NCBI GenBank assembly: GCA_965246995.1
Contig: OZ252008.1
Span: 2,914,001-2,978,000 of the forward strand
DNA from: VXRJ01 sp965246995
Lineage (GTDB): Bacteria > Acidobacteriota > Vicinamibacteria > Vicinamibacterales > UBA8438
Direction: 5' to 3'
DNA: 64,000 bases
Shown: positions 35,792 through 45,052 of the stretch, piece by piece
Numbering within the stretch: position 1 is the stretch's first letter
Layout: every line of letters starts with the position of its first letter
Notes under the pieces: generated by a model
Told to the model about the DNA's origin: nothing
The model's input: the letters and a program-made list of their open reading frames with translations, nothing else
The model's database searches: none
Translations under genes and position numbers: made by a program

Positions 35792-38025
35792 CGTTCTGCC
35801 ACCACGTATCTCCCCTTCCTGCATTGCGCTTCAAGCCGCTCCGGATCCGTGACCGGCTCGCGACAGGCGAAGTTGGCGCAGACGTACGCCGTCGGCTTCC
35901 CGTCGATCTGCCGCATCGCACCGATGAATGGCGCGCGTCCCGCCAGCCGCGCCTGAGCGTCGCCCGGCGCCACGACGAGACGGACGGCGAACGGCAGGTA
36001 CTGCACGGCCACCACCTGTTCAAGCGCCTGCGTTGCCGGGTCGCCAGCATCTCCCACGATCACGACTTGGGAGACACCATCAGGTGGTGCATGGTAGTGG
36101 ACCAGCCCCGCCATCATCATGGGTGAGGAGCGGGCCGACTGGCCGAAACGGCCGCCGAAGACGGCAAGCGCCGCCGCCGCACGCGCTGCCGCCGTATCGT
36201 CGCCCGTGAGGTGTGCGATCGTCAGGAGGTTACCCACCGCGACCGATCCGGCAGCCGGCTCGGCGCCGTCGTGTTCCTCCTTCACCCGGAGCAGGACCGA
36301 CGGATCGTCGTCTGTCGTCGCGAACCAGCCGCCGTTCGCGTCATCGCGGAACAACGCGTCCTGACGCGATTGCAGCTCGAGCGCCCAATCGAGCCAGGCG
36401 GCATCGCCGGTGGTCTGCACCAGTTCCAGCAGGCCCCAGATGACGCAGGCGTAGTCCTCGGCGTAGCCGTCTATCTGGGCACCCCCGTCGGCCTGACTAG
36501 TATGCCAGCGGCGCGCGAGCACGCCGCGCTCGGGGTCCCACAACCGGTCGCGAACGAATTCGGCCGCGCGCACCGCCGCCTGCAGGCTGCGTTCCGCGGC
36601 GTCCCCGTCCAGTTGATGGGCGGCGCGGGCCAGCGCGGCGATCATCATGCCGTTCCAAGCGGCAAGCACCTTGTCGTCCAGTTGGGGGCGGGGACGCTGG
36701 GACCGAACTTCGAACAGGCGCTGCCGTCCCTTCTCGATGGCGCGCTCGACATCCTCAGGAGCGCGACCGGTCAACTGGGCGATCTGCGCAACGTCCTGCT
36801 GCAAGTACGGGATGTTCTTCCCGAGGAACTCCCCCATCGGATCCTGCGGCGCATTGCCGTTCGCCTCGAAGCCGAGCCGCCGCTCGATGAGGTCCGCGTC
36901 GTCTCCCAGCAACGCAGCGACCTCGTCCAGGGTCCAGAGGTAGAACGCGCCCTCCGATTTCCTGGCGCCCGGGTCCGCTGCCTCGGGGGGCACGCTGTCG
37001 GCATCCTCCGCCGAATAGAACCCACCCTCCGGATGCGTCAGATCGCGCAGGACGTACTCGATGGTATCCGCCGCCACCTCCAGAAGCGCCGCCGCCCCGG
37101 TTGCCTGGCCTGCTTCGAGGTAGGCCAGCACGAGCTGCGCCTGGTCGTACAGCATCTTCTCGAAGTGCGGCACGCGCCACGCGGCGTCGACCGAGTACCG
37201 GTGGAACCCCCCGCCGACCTGATCGCGCATGCCGCCCCGCGCCATCGCTTCTAGCGTGGCGACCGCGATCCGTCGCGCGTTCAGGTCGCCCGAGCGCGAC
37301 GATTCGCGCAACAGGAAGAGCAGCTCGGCCGGCCGCGGGAATTTCGGTGCGCTGCCGAAGCCGGCATGCGCCACATCGAATGTCGACAGGAACTCACTGA
37401 CACCCGCCTCCAGAGCGCTCGTGCCTGCGGGCGGCCGTGTTGCCGCCGCTTCGGTGGCAGCGCTTCCGGCACCGACGACGACGATGCCCCCCGCCGTCCG
37501 CCGAGCCGCTTCGGGCTCCGGTGTCTGTATCGCGCGCAGCCGCTCCAGGATGGCGTCGGCCGACCGTTCCAGCTCCGTGGGGTTCGATACCCAGCGCGAC
37601 GCCACTTCGCGCAGGACGTCGGTGAAGCCGGGACGTCCCCAGCGCGAGTCAGGCGGGAAGTAGGTACCGCCGAAGAACGGCTTGAGTTCGGGGGTCAGCC
37701 AGACGCTCATCGGCCATCCGCCCGAGCCAGTGGTCGCCTGCACGAACGCCATGTAGACCCGGTCGACGTCGGGGCGTTCCTCCCGGTCCACCTTCACCGG
37801 GACGAAGTGCGTGTTGAGAAGCTCGGCAATGCCCTCGTGCTCGAACGACTCGTGCTCCATCACGTGGCACCAGTGACAGGTGGAATAGCCGATCGACAGG
37901 AAGATCGGTTTCCCTTGCGAGCGAGCGCGGGCGAACGCCTCGTCGCCCCACGGGTACCAGTCAACCGGGTTGTTGGCGTGCTGCTGCAGGTACGGACTGG
38001 GCTCTGCGGCCAGGCGGTTCGGCAT
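35788..38025 (-). CDS. YyaL/SPATA20-type thioredoxin-domain protein
   Basis: A 745-residue cytosolic protein. The N-terminal 170 residues are a DUF255 thioredoxin-like domain with GYSTCHWCHVMEHESFE (CxxC-type active site), followed by VDREERPDVDRVYM and GGWPMSVWLTPELKPFFGGTYFPP. The rest is an alpha/alpha-barrel like those of mannose-processing enzymes (GGFHRYSVDAAWRVPHFEKMLYDQAQL, DDKVLAAWNGMMIAALARA). The length matches the family. Physiological role is uncertain; a redox or sugar-modifying role is inferred from the domains. Confidence 0.9.
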   Translation of the reverse strand: MPNRLAAEPSPYLQQHANNPVDWYPWGDEAFARARSQGKPIFLSIGYSTCHWCHVMEHESFEHEGIAELLNTHFVPVKVDREERPDVDRVYMAFVQATTGSGGWPMSVWLTPELKPFFGGTYFPPDSRWGRPGFTDVLREVASRWVSNPTELERSADAILERLRAIQTPEPEAARRTAGGIVVVGAGSAATEAAATRPPAGTSALEAGVSEFLSTFDVAHAGFGSAPKFPRPAELLFLLRESSRSGDLNARRIAVATLEAMARGGMRDQVGGGFHRYSVDAAWRVPHFEKMLYDQAQLVLAYLEAGQATGAAALLEVAADTIEYVLRDLTHPEGGFYSAEDADSVPPEAADPGARKSEGAFYLWTLDEVAALLGDDADLIERRLGFEANGNAPQDPMGEFLGKNIPYLQQDVAQIAQLTGRAPEDVERAIEKGRQRLFEVRSQRPRPQLDDKVLAAWNGMMIAALARAAHQLDGDAAERSLQAAVRAAEFVRDRLWDPERGVLARRWHTSQADGGAQIDGYAEDYACVIWGLLELVQTTGDAAWLDWALELQSRQDALFRDDANGGWFATTDDDPSVLLRVKEEHDGAEPAAGSVAVGNLLTIAHLTGDDTAAARAAAALAVFGGRFGQSARSSPMMMAGLVHYHAPPDGVSQVVIVGDAGDPATQALEQVVAVQYLPFAVRLVVAPGDAQARLAGRAPFIGAMRQIDGKPTAYVCANFACREPVTDPERLEAQCRKGRYVVAER

Positions 38026-38126
38026 CGGGTAATGGGGGCAACTCGCGCACCGGGCGAACTCCCATTATAGAATGCGCGGCTTTCCCGGAAGCGTGCGCGC
38101 CAAGCGTAGGGGCGCTCGCCGGGGCG

Positions 38127-39065
38127 TCAGCGCCCCGCGTACAGGTAGCGGATGATGGGACGGACCGACTGCTGCGCGACGGCGTAGTCCTCGAGGTCAT
38201 CCGGAAGGGTGTAGGCGGCCACCGCCTCGTCGACGGAACGGCCCGCGGCCTGACTCCGACCCGCCTGATCGGCCAGGTCGTTGTAGAACCGCGCGTAATC
38301 CTCGAGATCGCTCCACGCCAGCGGCGTATGCCAGTGGCCGGTGATGATCGTGTCGACATCCGGCACGTTGGCGATCGCCTTGTTGAGCGTCCGCCCGAAC
38401 TCCGTCGCGCTACCCCCATTGCCGTTTTCCGCGTCGATGAACGGCGCGAACTTGCCAAGGAACATGTCGCCGGTGTGCATCGCGCGCGCCTCGCGGAACA
38501 CGATGAACGTATCGCCGTCGGTGTGGCCCGGGCCGAAATGGTACAGATCGATAGCGTCCCCGCCGCTGAACAGCGTCAGCCGATCCGAGAAGGTGGTCGA
38601 CGGGAGGTACTTCGCGTTCTCTCCCTGAAAGTCGTCGCAGTTGGTGGGCTGAGGCTGGCAATCGTCGCGGGCCATGGCGCGCCGGATGTTGTCGTGCGCA
38701 ACGAACTCCACCGTGTCGGGAAACTCGGTGTTGCTGCCGGAGTGGTCGAAGTGCGTGTGCGAGTTGATGATGTGCGTCACCGGCCGGTCGGTGACCCGCC
38801 GCACCTCCGCCATGATGGCCTCGCCGTAACCCTCCAGCTTGGTGTCGACGAGAACGACGCCCGCATCGGCAACGAACAGCGCGGTGTTACCGCCCGTCCG
38901 CATCCCCTGGAGGGCGTCTCCCTCCGATCCGAGCATCCACAGGTTGTCGGTCACCTGGATCGTCTCGATCGCAGGTTTCGTTTCCTGCACTTCGAACGCC
39001 GCGCCGGCAAGTGTCAGGCCCACGCCCGCCACCAACAGTCCCGTCAGGCAGATCACACGTCGCAT
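38127..39065 (-). CDS. Exported MBL-fold metallo-hydrolase
   Basis: A 312-residue protein. The ATG at 39065 has GGAGGG six bases upstream and opens a signal peptide (VICLTGLLVAGVGLTLAGAAF). The metallo-beta-lactamase fold has its first metal motif as NSHTHFDHSGSN. Further ligands are in GPGHTDGDTFIVF and IITGHWHTPLAW. The substrate is unknown; the arrangement is like periplasmic quinoprotein-relay or subclass B3-like hydrolases. It ends 26 bp before no clear partner; the VOC gene upstream on the same strand may be in the same operon (28 bp gap). Confidence 0.87.
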   Translation of the reverse strand: MRRVICLTGLLVAGVGLTLAGAAFEVQETKPAIETIQVTDNLWMLGSEGDALQGMRTGGNTALFVADAGVVLVDTKLEGYGEAIMAEVRRVTDRPVTHIINSHTHFDHSGSNTEFPDTVEFVAHDNIRRAMARDDCQPQPTNCDDFQGENAKYLPSTTFSDRLTLFSGGDAIDLYHFGPGHTDGDTFIVFREARAMHTGDMFLGKFAPFIDAENGNGGSATEFGRTLNKAIANVPDVDTIITGHWHTPLAWSDLEDYARFYNDLADQAGRSQAAGRSVDEAVAAYTLPDDLEDYAVAQQSVRPIIRYLYAGR

Positions 39066-39093
39066 CAGACACCCTCCTGCGCCGCCACCCGCG

Positions 39094-39873
39094 CTACCGC
39101 GGGAACTGCAGCACTTCCACGCTGACGCCGTTCGGGTCCTGGAAGAACGCCACGTGGACCACCTCGGCAACCGTGAACGGCTCGATCAGCGTTTTCGCGC
39201 CCACCGCGCGAAACGCCGCCACCGCCTCGTCGATGTCGGTAATGCCCCAGGCGATATTCCGGTTCGCCCGCTCCGCGCTCGGTGCGAGCCGCTCGCCCTC
39301 GCTGTCGGCCGCCAGCAGCCAGACACCGCCGTACCGGAGCCCGTCGATCCGCCCCTTCAGCGGCTCGCGCGCGCCCCCGAAAATCTCCTCGTACCAGTCG
39401 AGCGTGGCCTCCGGATCCGGCACGCGCAGGTGCACGTGATGGAAGCCGGGCCACTCGGCATCCTCCACCAGCTCGATCTTCGCGCCCCACGGATCCTCGA
39501 GGAACGCCAAGCGGAACAGCCCCGGAGCATCGCGCGGCCCCGACACGATCGTTGCGCCCGCCGCCTCGATGCCGTCGAGCACCGCGTCGATGTCGTCGAC
39601 CGAGATGCCGTAGTGATCGATGACGCTACCTGCGCTTGGCGCGATCGCGTCCGCCGGCTGGAACGCGATCAGCGTATCGCCAACCATGACGTGCGTCTGG
39701 TCGGGTGTCGTCCGCCGGGCGCCGAGGTGTTCCACATACCAGGAGACCGCGCCCGCCGGGTCGGGCGTCGCGATATGGATGTTGTGGTAACCGCAAACCG
39801 GGGCTCCACGATCCTCGAATGCGCGAGTTTGGCTAGAATCTTCGTCGGTCGGTTCACACCACGAAGTAAGCAT
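39094..39873 (-). CDS. Two-domain VOC-family protein
   Basis: About 259 residues with two VOC modules: GYHNIHIATPDPAGAVSWYVEHLGA...AFLEDPWGAKIELVED, and GFHHVHLRVPDPEATLDWYEEIFGG...VAFFQDPNGVSVEVLQF. Each keeps the His near its start and the C-terminal Glu expected for a metal site. The ATG at 39873 would leave only 9 bp to the divergent TetR gene; a later start near VCGYHNIHI is possible. The divergent layout suggests control by that regulator. Confidence 0.83.
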   Translation of the reverse strand: MLTSWCEPTDEDSSQTRAFEDRGAPVCGYHNIHIATPDPAGAVSWYVEHLGARRTTPDQTHVMVGDTLIAFQPADAIAPSAGSVIDHYGISVDDIDAVLDGIEAAGATIVSGPRDAPGLFRLAFLEDPWGAKIELVEDAEWPGFHHVHLRVPDPEATLDWYEEIFGGAREPLKGRIDGLRYGGVWLLAADSEGERLAPSAERANRNIAWGITDIDEAVAAFRAVGAKTLIEPFTVAEVVHVAFFQDPNGVSVEVLQFPR

Positions 39874-39882
39874 ACACTCACT

Positions 39883-40548
39883 ATGAGCCATAGCGCCACG
39901 GAACGCCGGCCCAAGCAAGCGGCGGGCATCGAACCACGTCCGAAGCGGATCCGCCTGACCGCCGAAGCACGGCGCACCCAGTTGATCGACGTCGCCATCA
40001 CGCTATTCGGCGAGCACGGCTTCGCCGGCACCACGACGAAGGCGATTGCCCGGGCAGCCGGCGTCAGCGAAGCAATCATCTTCCGGCACTTTCCCTCGAA
40101 GGTAGAACTCTACAAGGCCGCGTTCGAACGGTGGCGCGGCGCAGACGTGACTCGGTTCGTGGCCTATCTGAAGGAGTACGCCGACCGCGGAGACGACTAC
40201 GGCCTCCTCCGGACACTCTATGCTGCGCTCCTTTACGGGTACGAGCAGGAACGCTCTCTGCACCGGATGGTGCTGTACGCCGGCCTCGAAGCGGGGACGG
40301 AAGGCAACGGCCGGCTGACGGACTCGCTAGCAAACCCGCTCACCGACTTCCTGGCGCAGTACATCACGCAACGCCAGCAGGAAGGCGTGTTCCGGCTGGG
40401 CGATGTCCGGTTGATCGTCGGGGCGATGTTCGCACTGCCGCAGTCATACGCGATGTGGACCAAGCTTGCCGGGGCGCCGTCCGAACATTCCGACGAGGAG
40501 GTGGCTGACCTCCTCGCCCACCTGCTGTTCGACGGAATTCGCGCCTGA
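39883..40548 (+). CDS. TetR/AcrR-family transcriptional regulator
   Basis: A 221-residue repressor. The N-terminal HTH is RRTQLIDVAITLFGEHGFAGTTTKAIARAAGVSEAIIFRHFPSKVELY (residues about 30-77), followed by an all-helical ligand-binding domain with LADLLAHLLFDGI-like C-terminal helices. It is divergent from the two-domain VOC gene, with almost no intergenic space, so its operator probably overlaps both starts. The ligand is unknown. It ends 5 bp before the pheA stop on the opposite strand. Confidence 0.92.
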   Translation: MSHSATERRPKQAAGIEPRPKRIRLTAEARRTQLIDVAITLFGEHGFAGTTTKAIARAAGVSEAIIFRHFPSKVELYKAAFERWRGADVTRFVAYLKEYADRGDDYGLLRTLYAALLYGYEQERSLHRMVLYAGLEAGTEGNGRLTDSLANPLTDFLAQYITQRQQEGVFRLGDVRLIVGAMFALPQSYAMWTKLAGAPSEHSDEEVADLLAHLLFDGIRA

Positions 40549-40553
40549 CCGGT

Positions 40554-41369
40554 CTACTCGCGCCAGGCCTGATAGGAGCCGAGTGTCCGGAGCGAACGGG
40601 CGAACTCCGCGAGGTGCATCAACGCCCGCGCGCACGCCATGTCGTTCCGGTTGGCGGCAACATCCGCGTAGAAGAGATACTCGAACGGCCGGTCCGGGAT
40701 CGGGCGTGACTCCAGCTTCAGCAACGCGATGTCGCGCAGCGCGAACACACTGAGCGCCTTGAACAGCGCGCCTGGCACATCCGCCACGGCGAAGACGATC
40801 GTCGTCTTGTCGGGGTCGGCGAGCGGCGTCGAGTCGCGGCTGATGATCAGGAAGCGGGTGGTGTTGCCGGCGTAGTCCTGCACGGCCCGCTCGAGGACGG
40901 TCAGTCCGAACAGTTCTGCCGCCCGCTCCGAGGCGATGGCGGCAGTGTCAGTGAGCCCCTGCTCCTGAATCATCTTGGCGCTGCCTGCCGTATCGTAGGT
41001 CGCGACGATCTCCGCGTCCTGGAGCGTGCGGAGAAAGTACTCGCACTGCGCCAGCCCCTGCGGGTGCGAATAGACCCGCCGGATGTCCGCGAGCACTGTC
41101 CCCTGGCGCACCAGCAGGTTGTGAACGATCGGGTGCTTTACCTCGGCGACGATCGGCAATTCGTGCTCCAGCAGCAGGTCGTAGTTCTGGTGGATGCTGC
41201 CGCCGATCGTGTTCTCGATCGGCACGATACCGTGCGTCGTCTCCCCGCTCTCCACCGCCTTGAAGACGTCCTGGAACCTCGGGAGCGGCAGGGTGTCGGT
41301 GTTCGGGTTGAAGCGCAGCGCCGCCGCTTCGCTGTAGGCTCCCGGCTCCCCCTGGTAGGCAATACGCAC
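40554..41369 (-). CDS. pheA: Prephenate dehydratase
   Basis: A 271-residue monofunctional prephenate dehydratase, which converts prephenate to phenylpyruvate in phenylalanine synthesis. The PDT domain begins RIAYQGEPGAYSEAAA and has GIVPIENTIGGSIHQNYDLL and the catalytic NTTRFLIIS. The C-terminal ACT domain has GALFKALSVFALRDIALLKLESRPIP, including the Phe-sensing ESRP motif, so feedback inhibition is likely. The GTG at 41369 has GGAAGGAG eight bases upstream. The chorismate mutase domain found in enterobacterial PheA is absent. Confidence 0.95.
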   Translation of the reverse strand: MRIAYQGEPGAYSEAAALRFNPNTDTLPLPRFQDVFKAVESGETTHGIVPIENTIGGSIHQNYDLLLEHELPIVAEVKHPIVHNLLVRQGTVLADIRRVYSHPQGLAQCEYFLRTLQDAEIVATYDTAGSAKMIQEQGLTDTAAIASERAAELFGLTVLERAVQDYAGNTTRFLIISRDSTPLADPDKTTIVFAVADVPGALFKALSVFALRDIALLKLESRPIPDRPFEYLFYADVAANRNDMACARALMHLAEFARSLRTLGSYQAWRE

Positions 41370-41404
41370 CGTCGTTGCTCCTTCCGAGAAGGATACAGGA
41401 GCGG

Positions 41405-42286
41405 TCAGGCGGCTGCCGGCGCCGTCCCGCCGCCGCGCCACTCCCGGATCCAGGCGTGCGTGAACTCGGCGCCGAACAGAAAGATAACGGCCGACGTATA
41501 GACCCAGAACAGAAACGAGACGACGGTCGTGATCGATCCGGAGAGGGTCAGATCCGAGACGGCGCGGAGGTACCAGGAGAAGCCGACCAATCCCGCCTGC
41601 CAGAACAGCCCGGTGAGGATCGCTCCCACCCAGACGTCCCGGAACCGAACCGTCGTATTCGGCACGAACGCGAACACGAACGCGGAGATGAGGATCACGG
41701 CGCCCAGCGGGAGGTAGCGGCTGGGAAGGGCAAGGAGCGTCTCGAAGAGCGGCAATACGTCTGCCAACTGCGTGCCGATCCGGCTGCCCCGGACGAGGTC
41801 GCCAAGGCTGAGCCAGACGATCGAGAAGACGAACAACGTCCCGACGGCGGCGAACAGCACGAAGGCAACGCCGTGATGACGTAGCAAGGAAGGTGGGGCG
41901 TCCAGATCCCAGACGCCGTTGATCGCGATAGACACCGCGCGAAAGATCCCGGCCGCCACCCATATCGCGACGACCACGCTTGCGACACTCATGCCGACGC
42001 TCGCCTCGGCAACCGCATCGAGTTGCGTCTGCACCAGGTCGATCTGCGCCGGAAAGAACTGCGTCAGGAACCGGGCGACCGCCGTGCGTGCGGTCTCGTC
42101 CGCTGTCCAGCGGCCGAGCGCCGCCGCGGAGAGCAGCAACAACGGAAACAGGGATATCAGCGCGTAGTAGGCGATCGAGGAGGCATAGGTAAGGTCGCCA
42201 CCCGAGACCAGGCGGACAGAGGCGATGCGGAGCGCCCGCCCGAAGCAGCGGATCCCGCGCGCGGCCTGCGTCCTACTGAACGACAC
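41405..42286 (-). CDS. YihY/BrkB-family inner-membrane protein
   Basis: About 293 residues with roughly six membrane segments. The family signature GDLTYASSIAYYALISLFPLLLLSAAALG is near the N-terminus, and LSGSITTVVSFLFWVYTSAVIFLFGAEFTHAW near the C-terminus. A GTG start at 42286 lies 14 bp inside the upstream YtxH-like gene. The function is not established (once mis-called RNase BN). The gene is probably cotranscribed with the upstream YtxH-like gene. Confidence 0.85.
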   Translation of the reverse strand: MSFSRTQAARGIRCFGRALRIASVRLVSGGDLTYASSIAYYALISLFPLLLLSAAALGRWTADETARTAVARFLTQFFPAQIDLVQTQLDAVAEASVGMSVASVVVAIWVAAGIFRAVSIAINGVWDLDAPPSLLRHHGVAFVLFAAVGTLFVFSIVWLSLGDLVRGSRIGTQLADVLPLFETLLALPSRYLPLGAVILISAFVFAFVPNTTVRFRDVWVGAILTGLFWQAGLVGFSWYLRAVSDLTLSGSITTVVSFLFWVYTSAVIFLFGAEFTHAWIREWRGGGTAPAAA

Positions 42287-42572
42287 CGGACGGAGCGCTG
42301 CCGCTCCCGGCGGTCTCCCCCGTCGACGCCGATTCCTGTGCCCGCGCCGCGGCAAGCATGTCGTCGAACGCGCGGCGGCCTTCCGCCACGGCCTGACGTG
42401 CCTTGTCGACCGTCGAGCGAGCCCGGTCGATCTCTTCGACGAAGCCGTCGAGAGTCGGTTCAATCTGATCCCGCACGTCGCGGCCACGACGCGTCAGATA
42501 CAGGAAGCCGACCAGGCCGCCGGCAACCGCACCGAGCACGACCGAGAAGAGTACCTGCGAGCGTTCGTCCAC
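42273..42572 (-). CDS. YtxH-like small membrane protein
   Basis: A 99-residue protein with one N-terminal transmembrane segment (VLFSVVLGAVAGGLVGFLYL) followed by a charged, helical tail (RDQIEPTLDGFVEEIDRARSTVDKARQAVAEG), the layout of YtxH/gas-vesicle-type proteins. The GTG at 42572 follows GGAGG at six bases. The role is unknown; it overlaps the YihY-type gene and is probably in the same operon. Confidence 0.75.
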   Translation of the reverse strand: MDERSQVLFSVVLGAVAGGLVGFLYLTRRGRDVRDQIEPTLDGFVEEIDRARSTVDKARQAVAEGRRAFDDMLAAARAQESASTGETAGSGSAPSGVVQ

Positions 42573-42591
42573 GTCTGCCTCCCTATCTCCG

Positions 42592-43161
42592 TCAGAACCG
42601 AATCGCCAATCCAACCGACGTCTTCCAGAAGCCCAGCTCGGAGAGCTCGAAGTCGCGCAGACCGCCGCCGACGGCAACGCCACGGACATATCGCACGTCG
42701 ATCCGCGCCCCGATCGGGCCGATGAAACCCATCACGCCCCCACCCGCGCCGACAGCGATACCGTCGGTCCGCCGGTCGGTCTCCTCTGCCCGCAGCCAGC
42801 CAAGGCCGCCAGCGACGTACGGCCGCGCCGGACCAAGCGGCAGGCCGACCATCAGGTTGCCGAAGATCGTCGTGATTCGCCCGCGGCCGGCAAACACGCC
42901 GGTGTCGGGCGCGTCGGCAATGCGCGCATAGTCGGTCTCGAAGCCGATCACGCCGCCTGCCATCGAGGCAATCGAGATGCCGAGCGTCTCCGCCTGCACC
43001 TCGTCAGAGGGTCCGAACGCCCGTCCGACGTACGGCGTGAAGATGGTGTCGGCGTATGCCGGCGTGACACCGAGGAACGTCAGCAACAACAACAACAGGG
43101 CGACCAAAACAGCGCGGATTCCACCACGGGCCGCCCAGAGTCGCGGAACGCCGACACGCAC
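42592..43161 (-). CDS. Outer-membrane beta-barrel protein
   Basis: About 189 residues. A signal peptide (AVLVALLLLLLTFLGVTPAYA) is followed by alternating strands typical of a small eight-stranded barrel, from IFTPYVGRAFGPSD to WKTSVGLAIRF with a terminal Phe, the usual signal for outer-membrane assembly. No ribosome-binding site settles the start; GTG 43161 is the closest to the signal peptide. Function is unknown (OmpA/OmpW-like size). Confidence 0.72.
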   Translation of the reverse strand: MRVGVPRLWAARGGIRAVLVALLLLLLTFLGVTPAYADTIFTPYVGRAFGPSDEVQAETLGISIASMAGGVIGFETDYARIADAPDTGVFAGRGRITTIFGNLMVGLPLGPARPYVAGGLGWLRAEETDRRTDGIAVGAGGGVMGFIGPIGARIDVRYVRGVAVGGGLRDFELSELGFWKTSVGLAIRF

Positions 43162-43205
43162 AGGGAGAGAGTACCCCAACTGCGGCTTCGGTGTCTGCGA
43201 GCCGC

Positions 43206-43211
43206 TATAAT
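43206..43211 (+). promoter_or_regulatory. Candidate -10 box (TATAAT) for the zinc-ribbon/carboxylase operon
   Basis: TATAAT ends 6 bp before the GTG at 43218. If used, transcription would start at or next to the start codon, giving a leaderless mRNA. There is no ribosome-binding site before the GTG, which fits. No clear -35 box is seen. Inference. Confidence 0.4.
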
Positions 43212-43217
43212 CGAGTG

Positions 43218-43439
43218 GTGTCGGGTTCGCCGAAGCTCGTCTCGCCTCCCCCGCCAACGCCATCCGCCACCACCCCGTCGCCGCCTGCGCGGAATACGAC
43301 ACCGGTTCGTTCCACCGGGCGCCAGGCGCCGAGCGACGACGCGGTAATCTGCGAACGCTGCGGCGTCGAGATGTTCCGGATGCACGCGGTCTGGCGCTGT
43401 CCGAACTGCCGGTACAAGACCGACTGCTGCGGCTGGTGA
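43218..43439 (+). CDS. Small zinc-ribbon protein upstream of acyl-CoA carboxylase
   Basis: A 73-residue protein with a Pro/Ser/Thr-rich N-terminal half and a C-terminal ribbon: CERCGVEMFRMHAVWRCPNC (C-x2-C-x12-C-x2-C), then RYKTDCCGW. The stop overlaps the start of the carboxyltransferase gene (TGATG). E. coli AccD carries a zinc ribbon within the carboxyltransferase itself, so a separate ribbon in this operon could be an accessory or regulatory subunit. That role is inference. A second GTG lies 3 bp upstream of the chosen start. Confidence 0.65.
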   Translation: MSGSPKLVSPPPPTPSATTPSPPARNTTPVRSTGRQAPSDDAVICERCGVEMFRMHAVWRCPNCRYKTDCCGW

Positions 43440-45049
43440 TGGACCGGCTCCGATCCTCCGTCCGGACCGATTCGGACGACTACCGCACGAACCACGCGGC
43501 GATGTCCGCGCTGGTGCGCGAACTGGAAGAACGCCGCGCCGCCCCGCGCGAAGGAGGCGGCGCCGAAGCGGCAGCACGCCAGCGCGCACAAGGCAAACTG
43601 ACGGCGCGCGAGCGTATCGACCGACTGCTCGACGACGCCTCGCCGTTCCTGGAACTCTCGCCGCTCGCCGCCGACGGCATGTACGACGGGGCCGCCCCGG
43701 GTGCGGGACTCGTCACCGGCATCGGGCGGGTTTCCGGGCGCGAGGTGCTCCTCATCGCCAACGATGTGACAGTCAAGGGCGGCACCTACTTCCCCGTCAC
43801 GGTCCGGAAGCACTTGCGCGCCCAACAGATAGCGGCGGAGAACCGGCTTCCCTGCGTTTATCTCGTCGACTCGGGCGGCGCGTACCTCCCGCTGCAGGCG
43901 GAGGTATTCCCCGACCGCGAACACTTCGGCCGGATCTTCTACAACCAGGCGCGGATGTCGGCGGCCGGGATCGCCCAGATCGCGGTGGTCATGGGGTCGT
44001 GCACGGCGGGCGGGGCTTACGTCCCGGCCATGTCGGACCAGACGATTATCGTGCGGAATACCGGGACGATCTTCCTCGGCGGTCCCCCCCTGGTGAAAGC
44101 GGCGACCGGCGAAGAGGTGACGGCGGAAGAGCTGGGCGGCGCTGATGTCCATACGCGTATCTCCGGCGTCGCCGACTACCTGGCGGAAGACGACGACCAT
44201 GCGCTGCGCCTCGCCCGGACCGTCGTGTCGACGCTGCCCGACGGACCGGCAGGCTCGGCCGCGACCGACGCCGCACCGGAAGATCCCGCCTACGACCCGG
44301 ACGAGTTGCTCGGTGTCACGCCTCCCGACGCCCGCACCGCCTACGACGTCCGCGACGTGCTCGCACGCATCGTGGATGGCTCCCGCTTCGACGAGTTCAA
44401 GGCGCGGTACGGGCCGACGCTGGTGACCGGCTATGCGCGCATCCACGGTCAACTGGCGGGGATCGTCGCGAACAACGGCGTGCTCTTCTCGGAATCCGCG
44501 CTCAAGGCGGCACACTTCATTCAACTCTGCAACCGTCGCGGCACGCCCCTCGTCTTCCTGCAGAACATCACCGGCTTCATCGTCGGGCGCGATTACGAGC
44601 AGCGCGGCATCGCCAAGGATGGCGCGAAGATGGTGAACGCCGTAGCGAACAGCGTCGTGCCGAAGCTGACCGTGATCATCGGCGGCTCGTTCGGCGCGGG
44701 TAACTACGGGATGTGCGGCCGCGCCTACGACCCCCGTTTTCTCTGGAGCTGGCCGAACGCGCGGATCTCGGTGATGGGCGGCGAGCAGGCGGCCAACGTC
44801 CTGGCAACCGTCGCTGCAGACCGCGCCAGACGCGATGGGCGCGAACTGGACGAGGCGGCGATCGAGGCGATCCGGGCGCCCATCCGGGCGAAATACGCCG
44901 CGGAAAGCTCGCCGTACTACGCGACCGCGCGGCTCTGGGATGACGGCATCCTGACGCCGCTGGAGACACGCGCCGCACTCGCCCTGGGTCTCGCCGTCGC
45001 GCGCCGTGCGCCGGGCGGTCCACCTGCCTACGGCATCTTCCGGATGTAG
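43439..45049 (+). CDS. Acyl-CoA carboxylase carboxyltransferase (beta) subunit, methylcrotonyl-CoA-type
   Basis: A 536-residue carboxyltransferase with both crotonase-like halves: GKLTARERIDRLLDDASPFLEL, VYLVDSGGAYLPLQAEVFPD and MGSCTAGGAYVPAMSDQTIIV, then LVFLQNITGFIVGRDYE, GGSFGAGNYGMCGRAYDPRF and WPNARISVMGGEQAANVL. The PLQAEVFPD and ITGFIVGRDYE segments fit methylcrotonyl-CoA carboxylase beta (leucine breakdown) better than propionyl-CoA carboxylase, but substrate choice is inferred. The ATG overlaps the stop of the zinc-ribbon gene; GTG 43436 is an alternative. The alpha subunit gene follows after 3 bp. Confidence 0.9.
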   Translation: MDRLRSSVRTDSDDYRTNHAAMSALVRELEERRAAPREGGGAEAAARQRAQGKLTARERIDRLLDDASPFLELSPLAADGMYDGAAPGAGLVTGIGRVSGREVLLIANDVTVKGGTYFPVTVRKHLRAQQIAAENRLPCVYLVDSGGAYLPLQAEVFPDREHFGRIFYNQARMSAAGIAQIAVVMGSCTAGGAYVPAMSDQTIIVRNTGTIFLGGPPLVKAATGEEVTAEELGGADVHTRISGVADYLAEDDDHALRLARTVVSTLPDGPAGSAATDAAPEDPAYDPDELLGVTPPDARTAYDVRDVLARIVDGSRFDEFKARYGPTLVTGYARIHGQLAGIVANNGVLFSESALKAAHFIQLCNRRGTPLVFLQNITGFIVGRDYEQRGIAKDGAKMVNAVANSVVPKLTVIIGGSFGAGNYGMCGRAYDPRFLWSWPNARISVMGGEQAANVLATVAADRARRDGRELDEAAIEAIRAPIRAKYAAESSPYYATARLWDDGILTPLETRAALALGLAVARRAPGGPPAYGIFRM

Positions 45050-45052
45050 ACG